A stretch of 56,283 nt of DNA, taken from the NCBI RefSeq assembly GCF_002088275.1, contig NZ_AQQS01000039.1, positions 1-56,283 on the forward strand, given 5' to 3'. Both the position numbers and the translations under genes were made by a program. Of the stretch, positions 47,131-56,220 are shown in pieces; the first letter of the stretch is position 1, and every line of letters begins with the position of its first letter. A model generated the notes under the pieces. The model was not told the origin of the DNA. It worked only from the letters and a program-made list of their open reading frames with translations, and did no database searches. The DNA is from Aurantimonas sp. 22II-16-19i (GTDB taxonomy: Bacteria; Pseudomonadota; Alphaproteobacteria; Rhizobiales; Rhizobiaceae).

Positions 47131-47580
47131 TCAGGCCGTCTTCGCAGCAGCGACGAGTTCGACAGCCCGGGTGAGGGCGAAGTCGTAGCCCCGCGTGCCG
47201 AAGCCGGCGATCACGCCCTCTGCCCGTCCCGAGACGAAGGAATGATGGCGGAAAGCTTCCCGCTTGTGGATGTTCGAGATGTGGACCTCGAAGACGACGC
47301 CGTCATAGGCGTTGAGCGCGTCGAGGATCGCCACCGAGGTGTGCGTGAAGGCGCCGGGATTGATGACGATGGCGGCCGCGGCCTCGCGCGCCTCGTGGAT
47401 CCAGTCGATGATCTCGTATTCGCGGTTCGACTGACGGCAGCGAAGCTCGACCCCCAGCTCGCCGGCCAGCGTCGCAAGGCGTGCCTCGACGTCGGCCAGC
47501 GTCTCGAAGCCGTAGACTTCGGGCTGTCGCTTGCCGAGGAGGTTGAGGTTCGGTCCGTTGATGCAGAAGATCGTCGTCAT
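47131..47580 (-). CDS. aroQ: Type II 3-dehydroquinate dehydratase
   Basis: AroQ dehydrates 3-dehydroquinate in the shikimate pathway. The 149 residues have [17 protein letters not shown] (N-terminal signature; the catalytic tyrosine is in QPEVYG), the motif [17 protein letters not shown], and [17 protein letters not shown] with the catalytic histidine. The length is normal for this dodecameric class. In many relatives accB-accC follow aroQ; here the next minus-strand gene lies upstream of aroQ and is unrelated. Confidence 0.97.
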   Translation of the reverse strand: MTTIFCINGPNLNLLGKRQPEVYGFETLADVEARLATLAGELGVELRCRQSNREYEIIDWIHEAREAAAAIVINPGAFTHTSVAILDALNAYDGVVFEVHISNIHKREAFRHHSFVSGRAEGVIAGFGTRGYDFALTRAVELVAAAKTA

Positions 47581-47655
47581 GGGCCGAGTTAGACGCGGCC
47601 GCCCCGGATTGGCAAGGGCCGCCGGCAGGCATTCACGATGCGCCCTGGTCGCCCC

Positions 47656-48987
47656 TCAGCGGCGCGACAGGTTGTCGCCCACCCACTCGCGGGCGATGCG
47701 CAGGAAGTTGCGCGAGCGCTTGGCCCGGGCGATCCCCTTCACGGCGGCCTCGACGGCCTTTCCCCGGTCGGCCTTCAGGCCGATGACGAAGGTCGCGACC
47801 GGCAGCCGCTCCGGCCAGAACCGGTTCATCACGAAATGATCCGGCATCGCGCAGGAATCGGCCGACTTGATCGCGGGATCGGCGATCAGCGCGCGGGTGG
47901 TCTCGGCCATCAGCTGCTGGCCGGGCGAGGCCTGGGCGAAGCTCTCGTCATAGGCGGTCTTCCAGGCGAAGGCCTGTCCCGCCTGGATGAGCGCCACGAG
48001 GCTGGCGATCGGGCGATCGCCCACGAGCAGCGTGTAGACCCGGGCTCTGCCGTCCTCGGCAAGCGCGTTAACGGCCTCGCGGGCGAAGGCGGCGCGGTAG
48101 CGGTCGAGCACCATCGCGCTGCGCGCCTTGCCCTTCCAGCCGCTGGCCTCGACGGTCAGGAAATCCTCCAGCGCCAGGCGCACGCTTTCAGCCTCGCGGG
48201 CGACGCGGAAGCTGACCGGGCCGTGGGCCTGGAGCAGACGACGCTGGCGGTTGAATTCGCGGCGACGGCGCGACGACGTCGGCGGCATTGCCAGGTAATC
48301 GGCGGTGTCCGTCTTGATCAGGCCGGCGCGATCGAAGGCGTCGACGGTCGCCATCGGCAGCCCGGCCGCCTCGGTCACGCTGCGAAGCGCGGCGGCGAAG
48401 GGGCCGTCGGTCCGGGTTTCGGGCAGGACGAGAACGTCCGGCAGCGCGGCGGCCGGTGCCGCCAGCATCTCGAAGAAGCTCCTCAGGGTTTCCTCGGGGT
48501 CGTCGCCGTCGAGGGGCAGGGTTCCCAATCGGCCGAAGGGATGCACCCAGGCGCGGATCGTCGGAACACCCCGCACCGGCGACGTGCGCTCGATGGTGTA
48601 GGGCATCAGCAGGCGCAGGCGGCTGCGCGCCTCGCCCTCGTCCCGCAACACCATCAGGCGAACGCTGCGGTCGTCGAGGCGCGGCATGGCCGGCACGAAG
48701 AAGCGCGGGTCGAAGAACACGTTCGGCTCGATCGAGCGGCGGGAGAGATGCTGCAGCTCGCCGATCAGGGCGAAGGCCGACTCCGGTCTGTAGACGGTGA
48801 AGCGCCGGGTTCCGCCGCTGCGGCTGACGGCCATGTCGAGAACGGCGGGCACGCGGGGGCCGGCAGAGGTCGAGCTGGCCTCGAGGGATCCTGCCGCAGA
48901 ATCGTGAGCGTCGACCCGCATGACTTGGGAGGGGTCGTGATGAGGGCTGTCAGCCATCCCGGGGCTTGCGGTGGACATGCTCGACAT
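47656..48987 (-). CDS. CelD/BcsL-type GNAT acyltransferase
   Basis: The 443-residue protein has the C-terminal GNAT-like acyltransferase fold (Acetyltransf_6). Typical segments are RRREFNRQRRLLQAHGPVSF, VEASGWKGKARSAMVLD, and RVYTLLVGDRPIASLVAL, followed by WKTAYDESFAQASPGQQLM. Related proteins act in polysaccharide acetylation or cellulose synthesis clusters, but none of those genes is nearby, so the substrate is unknown. The first 45 or so residues are Ser/Ala-rich and may not all be translated. The 285-bp gap on its promoter side is described under findings. Confidence 0.83.
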   Translation of the reverse strand: MSSMSTASPGMADSPHHDPSQVMRVDAHDSAAGSLEASSTSAGPRVPAVLDMAVSRSGGTRRFTVYRPESAFALIGELQHLSRRSIEPNVFFDPRFFVPAMPRLDDRSVRLMVLRDEGEARSRLRLLMPYTIERTSPVRGVPTIRAWVHPFGRLGTLPLDGDDPEETLRSFFEMLAAPAAALPDVLVLPETRTDGPFAAALRSVTEAAGLPMATVDAFDRAGLIKTDTADYLAMPPTSSRRRREFNRQRRLLQAHGPVSFRVAREAESVRLALEDFLTVEASGWKGKARSAMVLDRYRAAFAREAVNALAEDGRARVYTLLVGDRPIASLVALIQAGQAFAWKTAYDESFAQASPGQQLMAETTRALIADPAIKSADSCAMPDHFVMNRFWPERLPVATFVIGLKADRGKAVEAAVKGIARAKRSRNFLRIAREWVGDNLSRR

Positions 48988-49272
48988 ACTCGTTGAAACG
49001 CTCGATCAAGGCACTGCCGCAAGAACGTGCCGCGCCCGACACGGCAAATCGCGACCGCCTCGTCCCGCAGCCTGCGAAGCGATCGGTCGCTGCCGAGGTC
49101 ATCGGAAGTCTCGACAGGGCATCCTCAGACGATTGTCCGACGAAGGCTTTAACATTTCGTCGCATCCCCACAAACACATTCGGCACTTTCCACCGCCGGC
49201 CGGCAACGGCCGAGGCGGCCGGCAGATCACGCGCCAGTCGCGTTCCAAGGGCCGGCCGGCACAAACGACCGT

Positions 49273-49827
49273 TCAGCCGGCAAATCCATCCGCATCCAGA
49301 TACGCCTGTTCCTCCTGGGAGGTTTCACGGCCGAGGACCGGATTGCGGTGGGGGAAGCGGCCGAAGCGCGCGATGATGTCGCGATGCTCCTCGGCGAAGG
49401 AGACGTTGGTCGCGTCGCCCAGACGGCGCATCCAGTCGACGCATTCCTCCTGGTCGGCGTGTTCTTCCGAATGCATCAGCGGCATGGCCAGGAACTGGTT
49501 CACGTCCTCGGCCACGGTCTCGTGATCGCCGCGCGCCAGCGCCAGCCGGGCGATCGCGATCGCCTTGTCGTCGGTGGCGAAGGCCAGGGGCGTGCCGCGG
49601 AACATGTTGCGCGGGAACTGGTCGAGCAGGATGATCAGCGCCAGGGCGCCGTTCGCGTCCTCGGCCCAGTCGTCCAGCTCGCCGCGGGCGGCCATCTCGT
49701 GCAGATCGCCGAAGCGCTGGCGGATGGTCTCGTCGAAGGCGTCGTCCTTCTCGAACCATTTGCCCGGGCCCGCCTCGCGCCAGAAGTCGACGATGGTCTG
49801 GGGATCGGGGCGGTAGGAATGAGACAT
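49273..49827 (-). CDS. DUF924 family protein
   Basis: The 184-residue protein matches the DUF924 helical family: PQTIVDFWREAGPGKWFEKD at the start, ALIILLDQFPRNMFRGTPLA in the middle (the most conserved part), and PLMHSEEHADQEECV later. The fold is TPR-like. The reaction is unknown. It is transcribed away from the TusA-family gene, with which it shares a 117-bp promoter region. Confidence 0.92.
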   Translation of the reverse strand: MSHSYRPDPQTIVDFWREAGPGKWFEKDDAFDETIRQRFGDLHEMAARGELDDWAEDANGALALIILLDQFPRNMFRGTPLAFATDDKAIAIARLALARGDHETVAEDVNQFLAMPLMHSEEHADQEECVDWMRRLGDATNVSFAEEHRDIIARFGRFPHRNPVLGRETSQEEQAYLDADGFAG

Positions 49828-49944
49828 GGCGGCGGCTCGTTGGAAGGGTGCGGCAGTTCGTGGCGCTTGCAGAACTTACGGCCAGAACATAGGCACGGGG
49901 CTTGCGGCATCACAGTGGCCAGCAGTTGAAGGCGCCGAGGAAAA

Positions 49945-50169
49945 ATGACCGAGCTCGATCTGCGCGGCCTGCGCTGTCCCTTGCCGGCGCTGCGTACCGC
50001 CCGGCAGCTGGCGGAGATGGCGACGGGCGAGACGCTGACCGTTCTGGCCGACGATCCGCTGGCGGCGATCGACATCGCCCATCTGTGCCGGACCGAGGGC
50101 CACGATCTCGTCGAGCAGCGTCAGGACGGCGAGGGCGGTCGCTTCGTCATCGTCGCCGGCGGCGCCTGA
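49945..50169 (+). CDS. TusA-family sulfur carrier protein
   Basis: The 74-residue protein has the family signature LDLRGLRCPLPALRTARQLA, with the sulfur-carrying cysteine in RCPLP at about residue 11. LTVLADDPLAAIDIAHLC follows. TusA-family proteins pass sulfur as a persulfide in tRNA thiolation, molybdenum cofactor synthesis or sulfur oxidation. Which of these applies here cannot be told. GAGG lies a few bases before the ATG (GCCGAGGAAAA). Confidence 0.93.
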   Translation: MTELDLRGLRCPLPALRTARQLAEMATGETLTVLADDPLAAIDIAHLCRTEGHDLVEQRQDGEGGRFVIVAGGA

Positions 50170-50208
50170 CGACGGGTATCCGCCCGGCCTGCTTCCATCC
50201 CGTCGTCG

Positions 50209-51441
50209 TCAGCCGCCGAAGCGCATGCCGGGGACGGCCAGCGGATTGGCCTCGATCGCCGCGCGATCGGCGGTATCGGCCGCGACGCCGCCGGTGAAGG
50301 CCGAGAACAGGTCGCGCGCATAGCGCTCGTCGAGCCCCTGTCCGATGAGGACGATGCGGGTTCCAGGCTTCGTCGAGCCCGGCCAGGCGGCGAGCTGGGC
50401 CGGCGGATGCAGGAAGCCCTGGACCCCGTGCAGCACCAGCGGCCGCAGCGGGTTCTCGGCGATCAGCACCACCCCTTTCATCCGGAGGATCGCCTTGCCG
50501 GCCGTCTCGGTCAGGATCTGCAGGAAGCTCGCGAGCGCATCGAAGGGCACCGGCCGGTCGGTTTCGAGCGAGAACGAGCGGATGCCGTCATGGCGGTGCC
50601 CATGGTCATGGTCATGGTCATGGCCGTGATGCCGATCGTGTCCGTGGTCGTGCGGGTGATGGCAGGCGGCACCGTCGTCCGCGTCGCCTGCGCCGACCGG
50701 GCGTCCCGCGCCTGCCTGGTCATCGCCCTGCGTCTCGCCGAGCCAGACGCCGACCCCTTCGCCGCGCGACAAAGCATCGGCAAGGCCGCAGCCGACCAGG
50801 ATTCCCTCGGCGCTCGTGATCGTGGCGGCATCGATGATCGGGGCCTGCGGATTGAGTCGGCGCACGGCCCGGCGGGTCGCAGCGACGACGTCCGGCGATG
50901 CCAGATCGGCCTTGCTGACGACGATCCGGTCGGCGACCGCCACCTGCCGGCGGCTGTCGACATGCTCGGCCAGCGTCGTGCGGCCATGCGCTCCGTCGAC
51001 CACCGTCACGACGCCGTCGAGCACGTAGCGGTCGGCCAGCACCGGGTGGGACATGATCGCGGCCAGGATCGGGCCCGGATCGGCAAGACCGGTCGTCTCC
51101 ACCACGACACGCCCTGGGGCGGCGCGGTCGGGGGACCCGATGTCGGCGGTGTCGCCGGTGCCGAGGGCGAGGTCCACGAGGGTGTCGACCAGTTCGCCGC
51201 GCACGGTGCAGCAGAGGCAGCCATTGGACAGCGAGATGACGCCGTCGCTCGAGACGGCCTCGATCAGCAGCGGGTCGATCGCCGCCTCGCCGAACTCGTT
51301 GACCACGACGGCGGCGTTCGCCAGCGCCGGATCGCCGATCAGCCGGTTGAGGAGGCTGGTCTTGCCGGCGCCGAGGAAGCCGGTCAGGAGCGTCAGCCGG
51401 ATCGGCGGCTGCCGGGTGCTGTGTTCATCGGTCTGCGCCAT
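50209..51441 (-). CDS. CobW/COG0523-type metal-related GTPase
   Basis: These G3E GTPases act as metal chaperones (zinc, cobalt or others). The 410 residues have the P-loop GFLGAGKTSLLNRLI, the metal-binding CLCC in SNGCLCCTVRGEL, and a G4 motif SKAD. Near residues 260-290 lies a very His-rich loop (CHHPHDHGHDRHHGHDHDHD) that probably binds metal. The C-terminal CobW domain with LHGVQGFLHPPAQLAAWP completes it. It lies 4 bp from the carboxypeptidase gene on the same strand. No Zur box or cobalamin riboswitch was seen. Confidence 0.93.
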   Translation of the reverse strand: MAQTDEHSTRQPPIRLTLLTGFLGAGKTSLLNRLIGDPALANAAVVVNEFGEAAIDPLLIEAVSSDGVISLSNGCLCCTVRGELVDTLVDLALGTGDTADIGSPDRAAPGRVVVETTGLADPGPILAAIMSHPVLADRYVLDGVVTVVDGAHGRTTLAEHVDSRRQVAVADRIVVSKADLASPDVVAATRRAVRRLNPQAPIIDAATITSAEGILVGCGLADALSRGEGVGVWLGETQGDDQAGAGRPVGAGDADDGAACHHPHDHGHDRHHGHDHDHDHGHRHDGIRSFSLETDRPVPFDALASFLQILTETAGKAILRMKGVVLIAENPLRPLVLHGVQGFLHPPAQLAAWPGSTKPGTRIVLIGQGLDERYARDLFSAFTGGVAADTADRAAIEANPLAVPGMRFGG

Positions 51442-51445
51442 GCCG

Positions 51446-53176
51446 TCAGTTCACGCTGTTCGTCGGCGCTGCTGGGCGCTGGCGGCCGAAGCCGGCCGGC
51501 CGCATGTTGGGGTCCATCCGGCTATCGAGGCGCGGGCCCCGCTTGGCCATCGGGCTGCGCACGCCGAGCGGAAATTCGAGGCGGGCGCCGCCCTCGGTAT
51601 GGGTTTTGCCGCCCGTGGTCCCACCCGGTGAGGTCACGGCAGCCGCGGCGCCGCCGGTGACAGCCCCACCCGTATAGGCATTGGCCGCGGAGGGCTTGTC
51701 CCGCGGTTGTTCGGCCGCCGGTGCGGCCGGCTCGGCTGCAGAGGCGGGGGCAGAGGTGGGGGCGGCCTCCGCAGCCGGAGCGCCGGCCATCGTCTCGGCC
51801 GGCACGGTGTCGGCACCGTCTTCCGCAGCGTCGGCGACATCAGGGGCGGGCGGTTCCGGCCGGGGCGTCGGGATCGGGATGCCGTAATTGGCGATGATCG
51901 AGACGCCGGCCTCGACGAGTTCGTTGCCGGCCGCGCCGCCGAGCCCGACCTTCACCGTCACCGGCGGACGCTTCAGTTCCGTCAGATAGGGCGAGCCGAA
52001 CATCGCCTCCCGGTCGTTCTCCTCGACCCGCTCGTTGGCGCGGGCGGTGCGGCCGGCCTGGCCGCAGATGTAGTCGGAGATGTCGACCACCTCGCCCGGC
52101 GTCGGCGGCAGGTCTTCGACCCGCTCGCTCTTCGTCGCCGGGTCGGTCTCGAAGCCCGCCTGCAGGATCGCCGCCGACAGGCGCTCGCGCTCGATCGTGC
52201 CATTGGCGCCGAGGACGACGGCGACGATGGTGCGGCCGTTCCGGGTGGCCGCCGAGACCAGATTGAAGCCCGAGGCGCAGATATAGCCGGTCTTCATGCC
52301 GTCGGCGCCCTCGAAGCGGCCGAGCAGCTTGTTGCCGTTCTTCATGATGGCCTTGCCGTTGGTGATGGCCTCGATGTCGAAATAGCCGGAGAAGGCCGGA
52401 AACTCCCGACGGATCGCCAAAGCGAGGAGCGCGAGGTCCCGCGCGGTGGAATACTGCCCCTCGCCGGGCAGGCCGTTGGGGTTGACGAAGTGCGTGTCGC
52501 GCATGCCGAGCCGGGCCGCCTCGGCATTCATCAGCGTCACGAAGTCCTCCTCGGATTCATGGGCCAGGCTCTCCCCGACCGCCATGGCGATGTCGTTGGC
52601 CGACTTCACCAGCATCATCTTCAGCGCATTGTCGAGACGGATGACGGAGCCGGCGGGATAGCCCATCTTCGCCGGCGCCTGGGCGGCGGCGAGGCGAGTG
52701 ACGATGACCGGCGAATCGAGCGAGCGCCGGCCTTCGCGCAGCGCCTTCAGCGCCAGATAGGCGGTCATCAGCTTGGTGGTCGACGCCGGGAAGCGGCGTT
52801 CGGTCGCGTCCTGCTCCGACAGCACCTTGCCGGTGGCGACGTCGACGACGATGCTCGACATCGTATAGGGCGGCGGCGTCTCTGCCGGCGGCTCCGGCTC
52901 GGCGGCGGGGGTCGCTGCGCTCTCTGCCGGGGCCGGGGCGGAGGCCGGGGCCGGGGCCGGGGCTGCGGCGGCGGCCGGACGGGCCGGATCGGCCGGGGCC
53001 TTCGAGGCGGTCTCGCCGGCTGCCGGGGCCGCACCGGGGCTCGGCTTCGGGGTCGGCACCACGACGCCATCCGCCGCCGCCTGGGCGGCGGCCGGCAGCG
53101 GTGCCGCAAGGCCGGCGATCGCCAGAGCGACGACCGCGCCGCGGCACAGACGCTCGAAAAGGGGGATTTGCACCAC
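51446..53176 (-). CDS. D-alanyl-D-alanine carboxypeptidase (penicillin-binding, S11 family)
   Basis: The enzyme trims the terminal D-Ala of peptidoglycan pentapeptides. I choose GTG at 53176 (GGGAG 6 bp upstream; GTG 53173 is equally good), because the signal peptide (LCRGAVVALAIAGLAAPLPA) follows at once. The product has 576 residues. The S11 motifs are SxxK in ASTTKLM, SxN in SAND and KTG in DGMKTGYI. Pro/Ala-rich low-complexity stretches flank the catalytic domain: about 75 residues after the signal and about 170 at the C terminus, longer than typical. The frame extends upstream through a tandem repeat array. Confidence 0.92.
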   Translation of the reverse strand: MVQIPLFERLCRGAVVALAIAGLAAPLPAAAQAAADGVVVPTPKPSPGAAPAAGETASKAPADPARPAAAAAPAPAPASAPAPAESAATPAAEPEPPAETPPPYTMSSIVVDVATGKVLSEQDATERRFPASTTKLMTAYLALKALREGRRSLDSPVIVTRLAAAQAPAKMGYPAGSVIRLDNALKMMLVKSANDIAMAVGESLAHESEEDFVTLMNAEAARLGMRDTHFVNPNGLPGEGQYSTARDLALLALAIRREFPAFSGYFDIEAITNGKAIMKNGNKLLGRFEGADGMKTGYICASGFNLVSAATRNGRTIVAVVLGANGTIERERLSAAILQAGFETDPATKSERVEDLPPTPGEVVDISDYICGQAGRTARANERVEENDREAMFGSPYLTELKRPPVTVKVGLGGAAGNELVEAGVSIIANYGIPIPTPRPEPPAPDVADAAEDGADTVPAETMAGAPAAEAAPTSAPASAAEPAAPAAEQPRDKPSAANAYTGGAVTGGAAAAVTSPGGTTGGKTHTEGGARLEFPLGVRSPMAKRGPRLDSRMDPNMRPAGFGRQRPAAPTNSVN

Positions 53177-53200
53177 GCGTTTCTCCCGGAACTCATCTTT

Positions 53201-53335
53201 GTCGCCGGCTGGCCTGTCGCCGGCTGGCCTCTCGACAGCCGCCCGGTCGGCGGCCATGCAGTCGAGGGCCTTAATGTCGGTGGCCGTCCTGTCGGGGGCC
53301 TTCCTGTGGGGGGGCCCCCTGTCGATGGCAACGCC
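53201..53335. repeat. 15-bp tandem repeat array, nine units, upstream of the carboxypeptidase gene
   Basis: Nine 15-bp units run from 53201 to 53335. The first two are identical (GTCGCCGGCTGGCCT). The others keep GTCGxxGGCC at the start of each unit and vary at the end (for example GTCGGTGGCCGTCCT and GTCGGGGGCCTTCCT). It occupies most of the 325-bp divergent gap between the carboxypeptidase and M20 genes. A 16-bp direct repeat (GACAGGCCGGCCCCGC at 53353-53368 and 53430-53445) lies beside it. Confidence 0.85.
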
Positions 53336-53501
53336 CGCTGGTGCGGCCCGTTGACAGGCCGGCCCCGCCATGTCGCATTGCACAAGCCGGTCCGCGCTTC
53401 CCGCAGGGCCGGCGCGGCGGCGATGGCCGGACAGGCCGGCCCCGCGACGCCACTTCATTTCCGGCCCCAGCGCCGGACCATGCCTCGAACGGAAACGGAC
53501 C

Positions 53502-54671
53502 ATGCCCGTCAGTAACCGAATCGCCGCTCTAAGGCCAGAGATCGAAGCCTGGCGCCGGGCGCTGCATGCCGAGCCGGAACTCCTCTACGACGTCACCGAC
53601 ACCGCCGCCTTCGTATCCGCCCGGCTCACCGAATTCGGCTGTGACGCGGTCGTCACCGGTATCGGGCGCACCGGCGTCGTCGGCCTGATCCACGGCCGGG
53701 ACGGCGCCGGCGGGCCGATGATCGGCCTTCGCGCCGACATGGACGCCCTGCCGATCGTCGAGGAGACCGGGCTGGAGCACGCCTCGCGGCGGCCGGGCGC
53801 GATGCATGCCTGCGGCCATGACGGCCACATGGCGATGCTGCTCGGCGCTGCCAAGGGGCTCGCCGAGACCAGAGGCTTTTCCGGAACCGTGGCGCTGATC
53901 TTCCAGCCGGCCGAAGAGGGGGGCGCCGGCGGCAAGGCGATGATCGAGGACGGCCTCTTCGAGCGCTTCCCGGTGACCCATGTCTACGGCATGCACAACC
54001 TGCCGGGCCTGCCGGTCGGCAAGTTCGGCATGCGCCACGGGGCGATCATGGCCTCGACCGACGAATTCGTGATCACCCTGAAGGGGCGCGGCAGCCACGC
54101 CGCCATGCCGCACCGTTCCGCCGACCCGATCCTCGCCGGCGCGGCCCTCGTCCAGGCGCTTCAGGCGATCGTCTCGCGCAACACCGATCCGCTCAAGTCG
54201 CTGGTCGTCTCGGTGACGCAGTTCCACGGCGGCTATGCCCACAACGTCATCCCCGAGACGGCCGAGGTCTCCGGCACGGTGCGCGCCCTCGACACGGGCA
54301 TGCGCGACCTCGCCGAGCACCGCATCCGCGAGATCGCCGCCGGCATCGCGGCCGCCCACGGCCTGACCGCCGCCATCGACTGGGACCGCAACTATCCGGT
54401 CACCGTCAATGACGGGGCCGAGAGCGACTTCTGCGCCGAGGTGGCGATGGACATCGTCGGGCCGGCCAATGTCGATGCCAACGCGCCGCCGCTTTTGGCC
54501 GGCGAGGACTTCTCCTACATGCTCGAGGCCAAGCCCGGCGCCTATGTCTTCGTCGGCAACGGCGACAGCTCGGGGCTCCACACCGCGACCTACGACTTTT
54601 GCGACGAGGCGCTGGTCTACGGATCGAGCTTCTGGGTGCGGCTGGTCGAACGGGCGCTGCCGCTGCGCTGA
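53502..54671 (+). CDS. M20 family metallo-amidohydrolase (hippurate hydrolase-like)
   Basis: The 389-residue enzyme belongs to the M20D amidohydrolases, which hydrolyse N-acyl amino acids and similar amides. I take the ATG at 53502 (MPVSNRIAALRPEIEAWRRA). Metal ligands are in MHACGHDGHMAML and QPAEEGGAGG, with YGMHNLPGLPVG and SHAAMPHRSADPI in the lid domain and FSYMLEAKPGAYVFVGNG near the end. The substrate is unknown. An amidase gene follows 114 bp later on the same strand. Confidence 0.94.
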   Translation: MPVSNRIAALRPEIEAWRRALHAEPELLYDVTDTAAFVSARLTEFGCDAVVTGIGRTGVVGLIHGRDGAGGPMIGLRADMDALPIVEETGLEHASRRPGAMHACGHDGHMAMLLGAAKGLAETRGFSGTVALIFQPAEEGGAGGKAMIEDGLFERFPVTHVYGMHNLPGLPVGKFGMRHGAIMASTDEFVITLKGRGSHAAMPHRSADPILAGAALVQALQAIVSRNTDPLKSLVVSVTQFHGGYAHNVIPETAEVSGTVRALDTGMRDLAEHRIREIAAGIAAAHGLTAAIDWDRNYPVTVNDGAESDFCAEVAMDIVGPANVDANAPPLLAGEDFSYMLEAKPGAYVFVGNGDSSGLHTATYDFCDEALVYGSSFWVRLVERALPLR

Positions 54672-54785
54672 CCCGCCGGCCGGCCCGTGTCCTCCCGCGT
54701 CCGGCCGAGGCCGGCCGCAGCCATCCCGTCCCATCCGCCCGGTGGTCCCGCCGGGGCGATCCGAACGAGCCGAGAGACCACCATC

Positions 54786-56003
54786 ATGCCGATTGCCGAA
54801 GACACCGTCCGCGCCTTCCTGCCCTATCAGCCTGTGCCGGTGGCGAGTGCGGCGTCCGGGCCGCTCGAAGGCCTCAGCGTCGGCGTCAAGGACCTCTTCG
54901 ACGTCGCCGGATACCGCACCGGCTGCGGCTCGCCCCTGAAGCTCGCGGCGAGCCCCGTCGCCGCGACCACCGCGCCGGCGATCCGGGCGCTGCTCGATGC
55001 CGGGGCAAGCTTCGCCGGCAAGACCCACACCGACGAGCTCGCCTGGTCGCTCTACGGCCTCAACCCGCATTTCGGCGCGCCGATCAACGCCGCGGCGCCG
55101 GACCGCATCACCGGCGGGTCCTCGTCGGGATCGGCGGCGGCGGTGGCGGCGGGCCTCGTCGACATCGGCGTCGGCACCGATACCGGCGGCTCGGTCCGTG
55201 CGCCTGCGAGCTTCTGCGGCCTCTGGGGCATTCGCCCGACCCATGGCCGGATTTCGCTCGCCGGCTGCATGGAACTCGCCGCAAGCTTCGACACCTTCGG
55301 GCTGCTGACGCGGGACGGCGAGACCTTGGCGAGGGCGCTCGCCGTCGTCGCCGGCGAGGATCCGGCGCCGCTGCCGGCCCGTCCGCGGCTCATGCGCCCC
55401 GCCGACATGGTGGCGCGGCTGGGGGACGCGCAGCGCGCGGTCTATGACGCGGCCTTTGCCGGGCCGGGCGGGGCAGGGGATGCCGGTGCTGCCGGGGACG
55501 CGGTCGCCGAAGTCGCCGTTTATCCGGATGGCGGTGCGGGCCTCGCCTATGACGCCTTCCGCATCATCCAGTCGGCCGAGGCGCTGCGGGCGGTCGTGCC
55601 GTTCCTCGATGCGAGCGGCGCGCCGCTGGTTGCCGGCCTTGCCGAACGCGTCTCCTTCGCCCGCGGCCTCAGCGATGCCGCCATTGCCGACGCGATGGAC
55701 GTCCGCGACGCCTTCCGCGATGGCATCGACGCGCTGCTCGGGACCGACGGCGTGCTGCTCGCCCCTTGCGTCCACGACGCGCCGTTTTCCCGCGACGCCG
55801 GCCCGGACATCCTCGGCGCCTTCCGCCACGAGGCGATGACGCTCCTCTGCGTCGCCGGCCTCGCCGGCCTGCCGCAAGTGACGCTGCCGGCCGGCCGCGT
55901 CGACGGCGCCCCCTATGGCGTCTCGCTGATCGGCCCGCGCGGCAGCGACGTCTCGCTGGTGCGGCTGGCGATGGCGATGGCGCCGGGTATGCCGGCGGGC
56001 TGA
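54786..56003 (+). CDS. Amidase signature family enzyme
   Basis: The 405-residue protein has the Ser-cisSer-Lys triad: Lys in SVGVKDLFDVAGY, the cis-Ser in ITGGSSSGSAAAVAAG, and the nucleophile Ser in GTDTGGSVRAPASFCG. It hydrolyses carboxamides; the substrate is unknown. It lacks the gatB/gatC partners of tRNA amidotransferase and is shorter than GatA. With the preceding M20 gene it may form a two-step amide-degrading unit. Confidence 0.92.
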   Translation: MPIAEDTVRAFLPYQPVPVASAASGPLEGLSVGVKDLFDVAGYRTGCGSPLKLAASPVAATTAPAIRALLDAGASFAGKTHTDELAWSLYGLNPHFGAPINAAAPDRITGGSSSGSAAAVAAGLVDIGVGTDTGGSVRAPASFCGLWGIRPTHGRISLAGCMELAASFDTFGLLTRDGETLARALAVVAGEDPAPLPARPRLMRPADMVARLGDAQRAVYDAAFAGPGGAGDAGAAGDAVAEVAVYPDGGAGLAYDAFRIIQSAEALRAVVPFLDASGAPLVAGLAERVSFARGLSDAAIADAMDVRDAFRDGIDALLGTDGVLLAPCVHDAPFSRDAGPDILGAFRHEAMTLLCVAGLAGLPQVTLPAGRVDGAPYGVSLIGPRGSDVSLVRLAMAMAPGMPAG

Positions 56004-56220
56004 GGCGCGGCGCGGCGATCGCGTCACGCATCCCTGCGGCCCCCTCGGCTCATGCGCCATCGTCCCCGCGCCGCATGGCGGCCGGAGCGAGGATCGTCGT
56101 TCCGCGCCGGCGCGTCGCGTCGTGCGCCGAGGGGCGGGGTGTTGGCCCATGCCGGCGCTTCGTCGGCGCCTCGGCAGGCTGTCGTCGCCGCCCCTCGTGC
56201 CTTCGGCAGTCGGGCGGCGA

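Noticed and set aside
48950-49264. Small minus-strand gene upstream of the acyltransferase
   Set aside because: The 104-codon frame overlaps the start of the acyltransferase gene, has no plausible family match and no ribosome binding site that stands out.
53201-53335. CRISPR array
   Set aside because: Units are 15 bp, directly adjacent and degenerate, with no spacers and no cas genes anywhere in the window.
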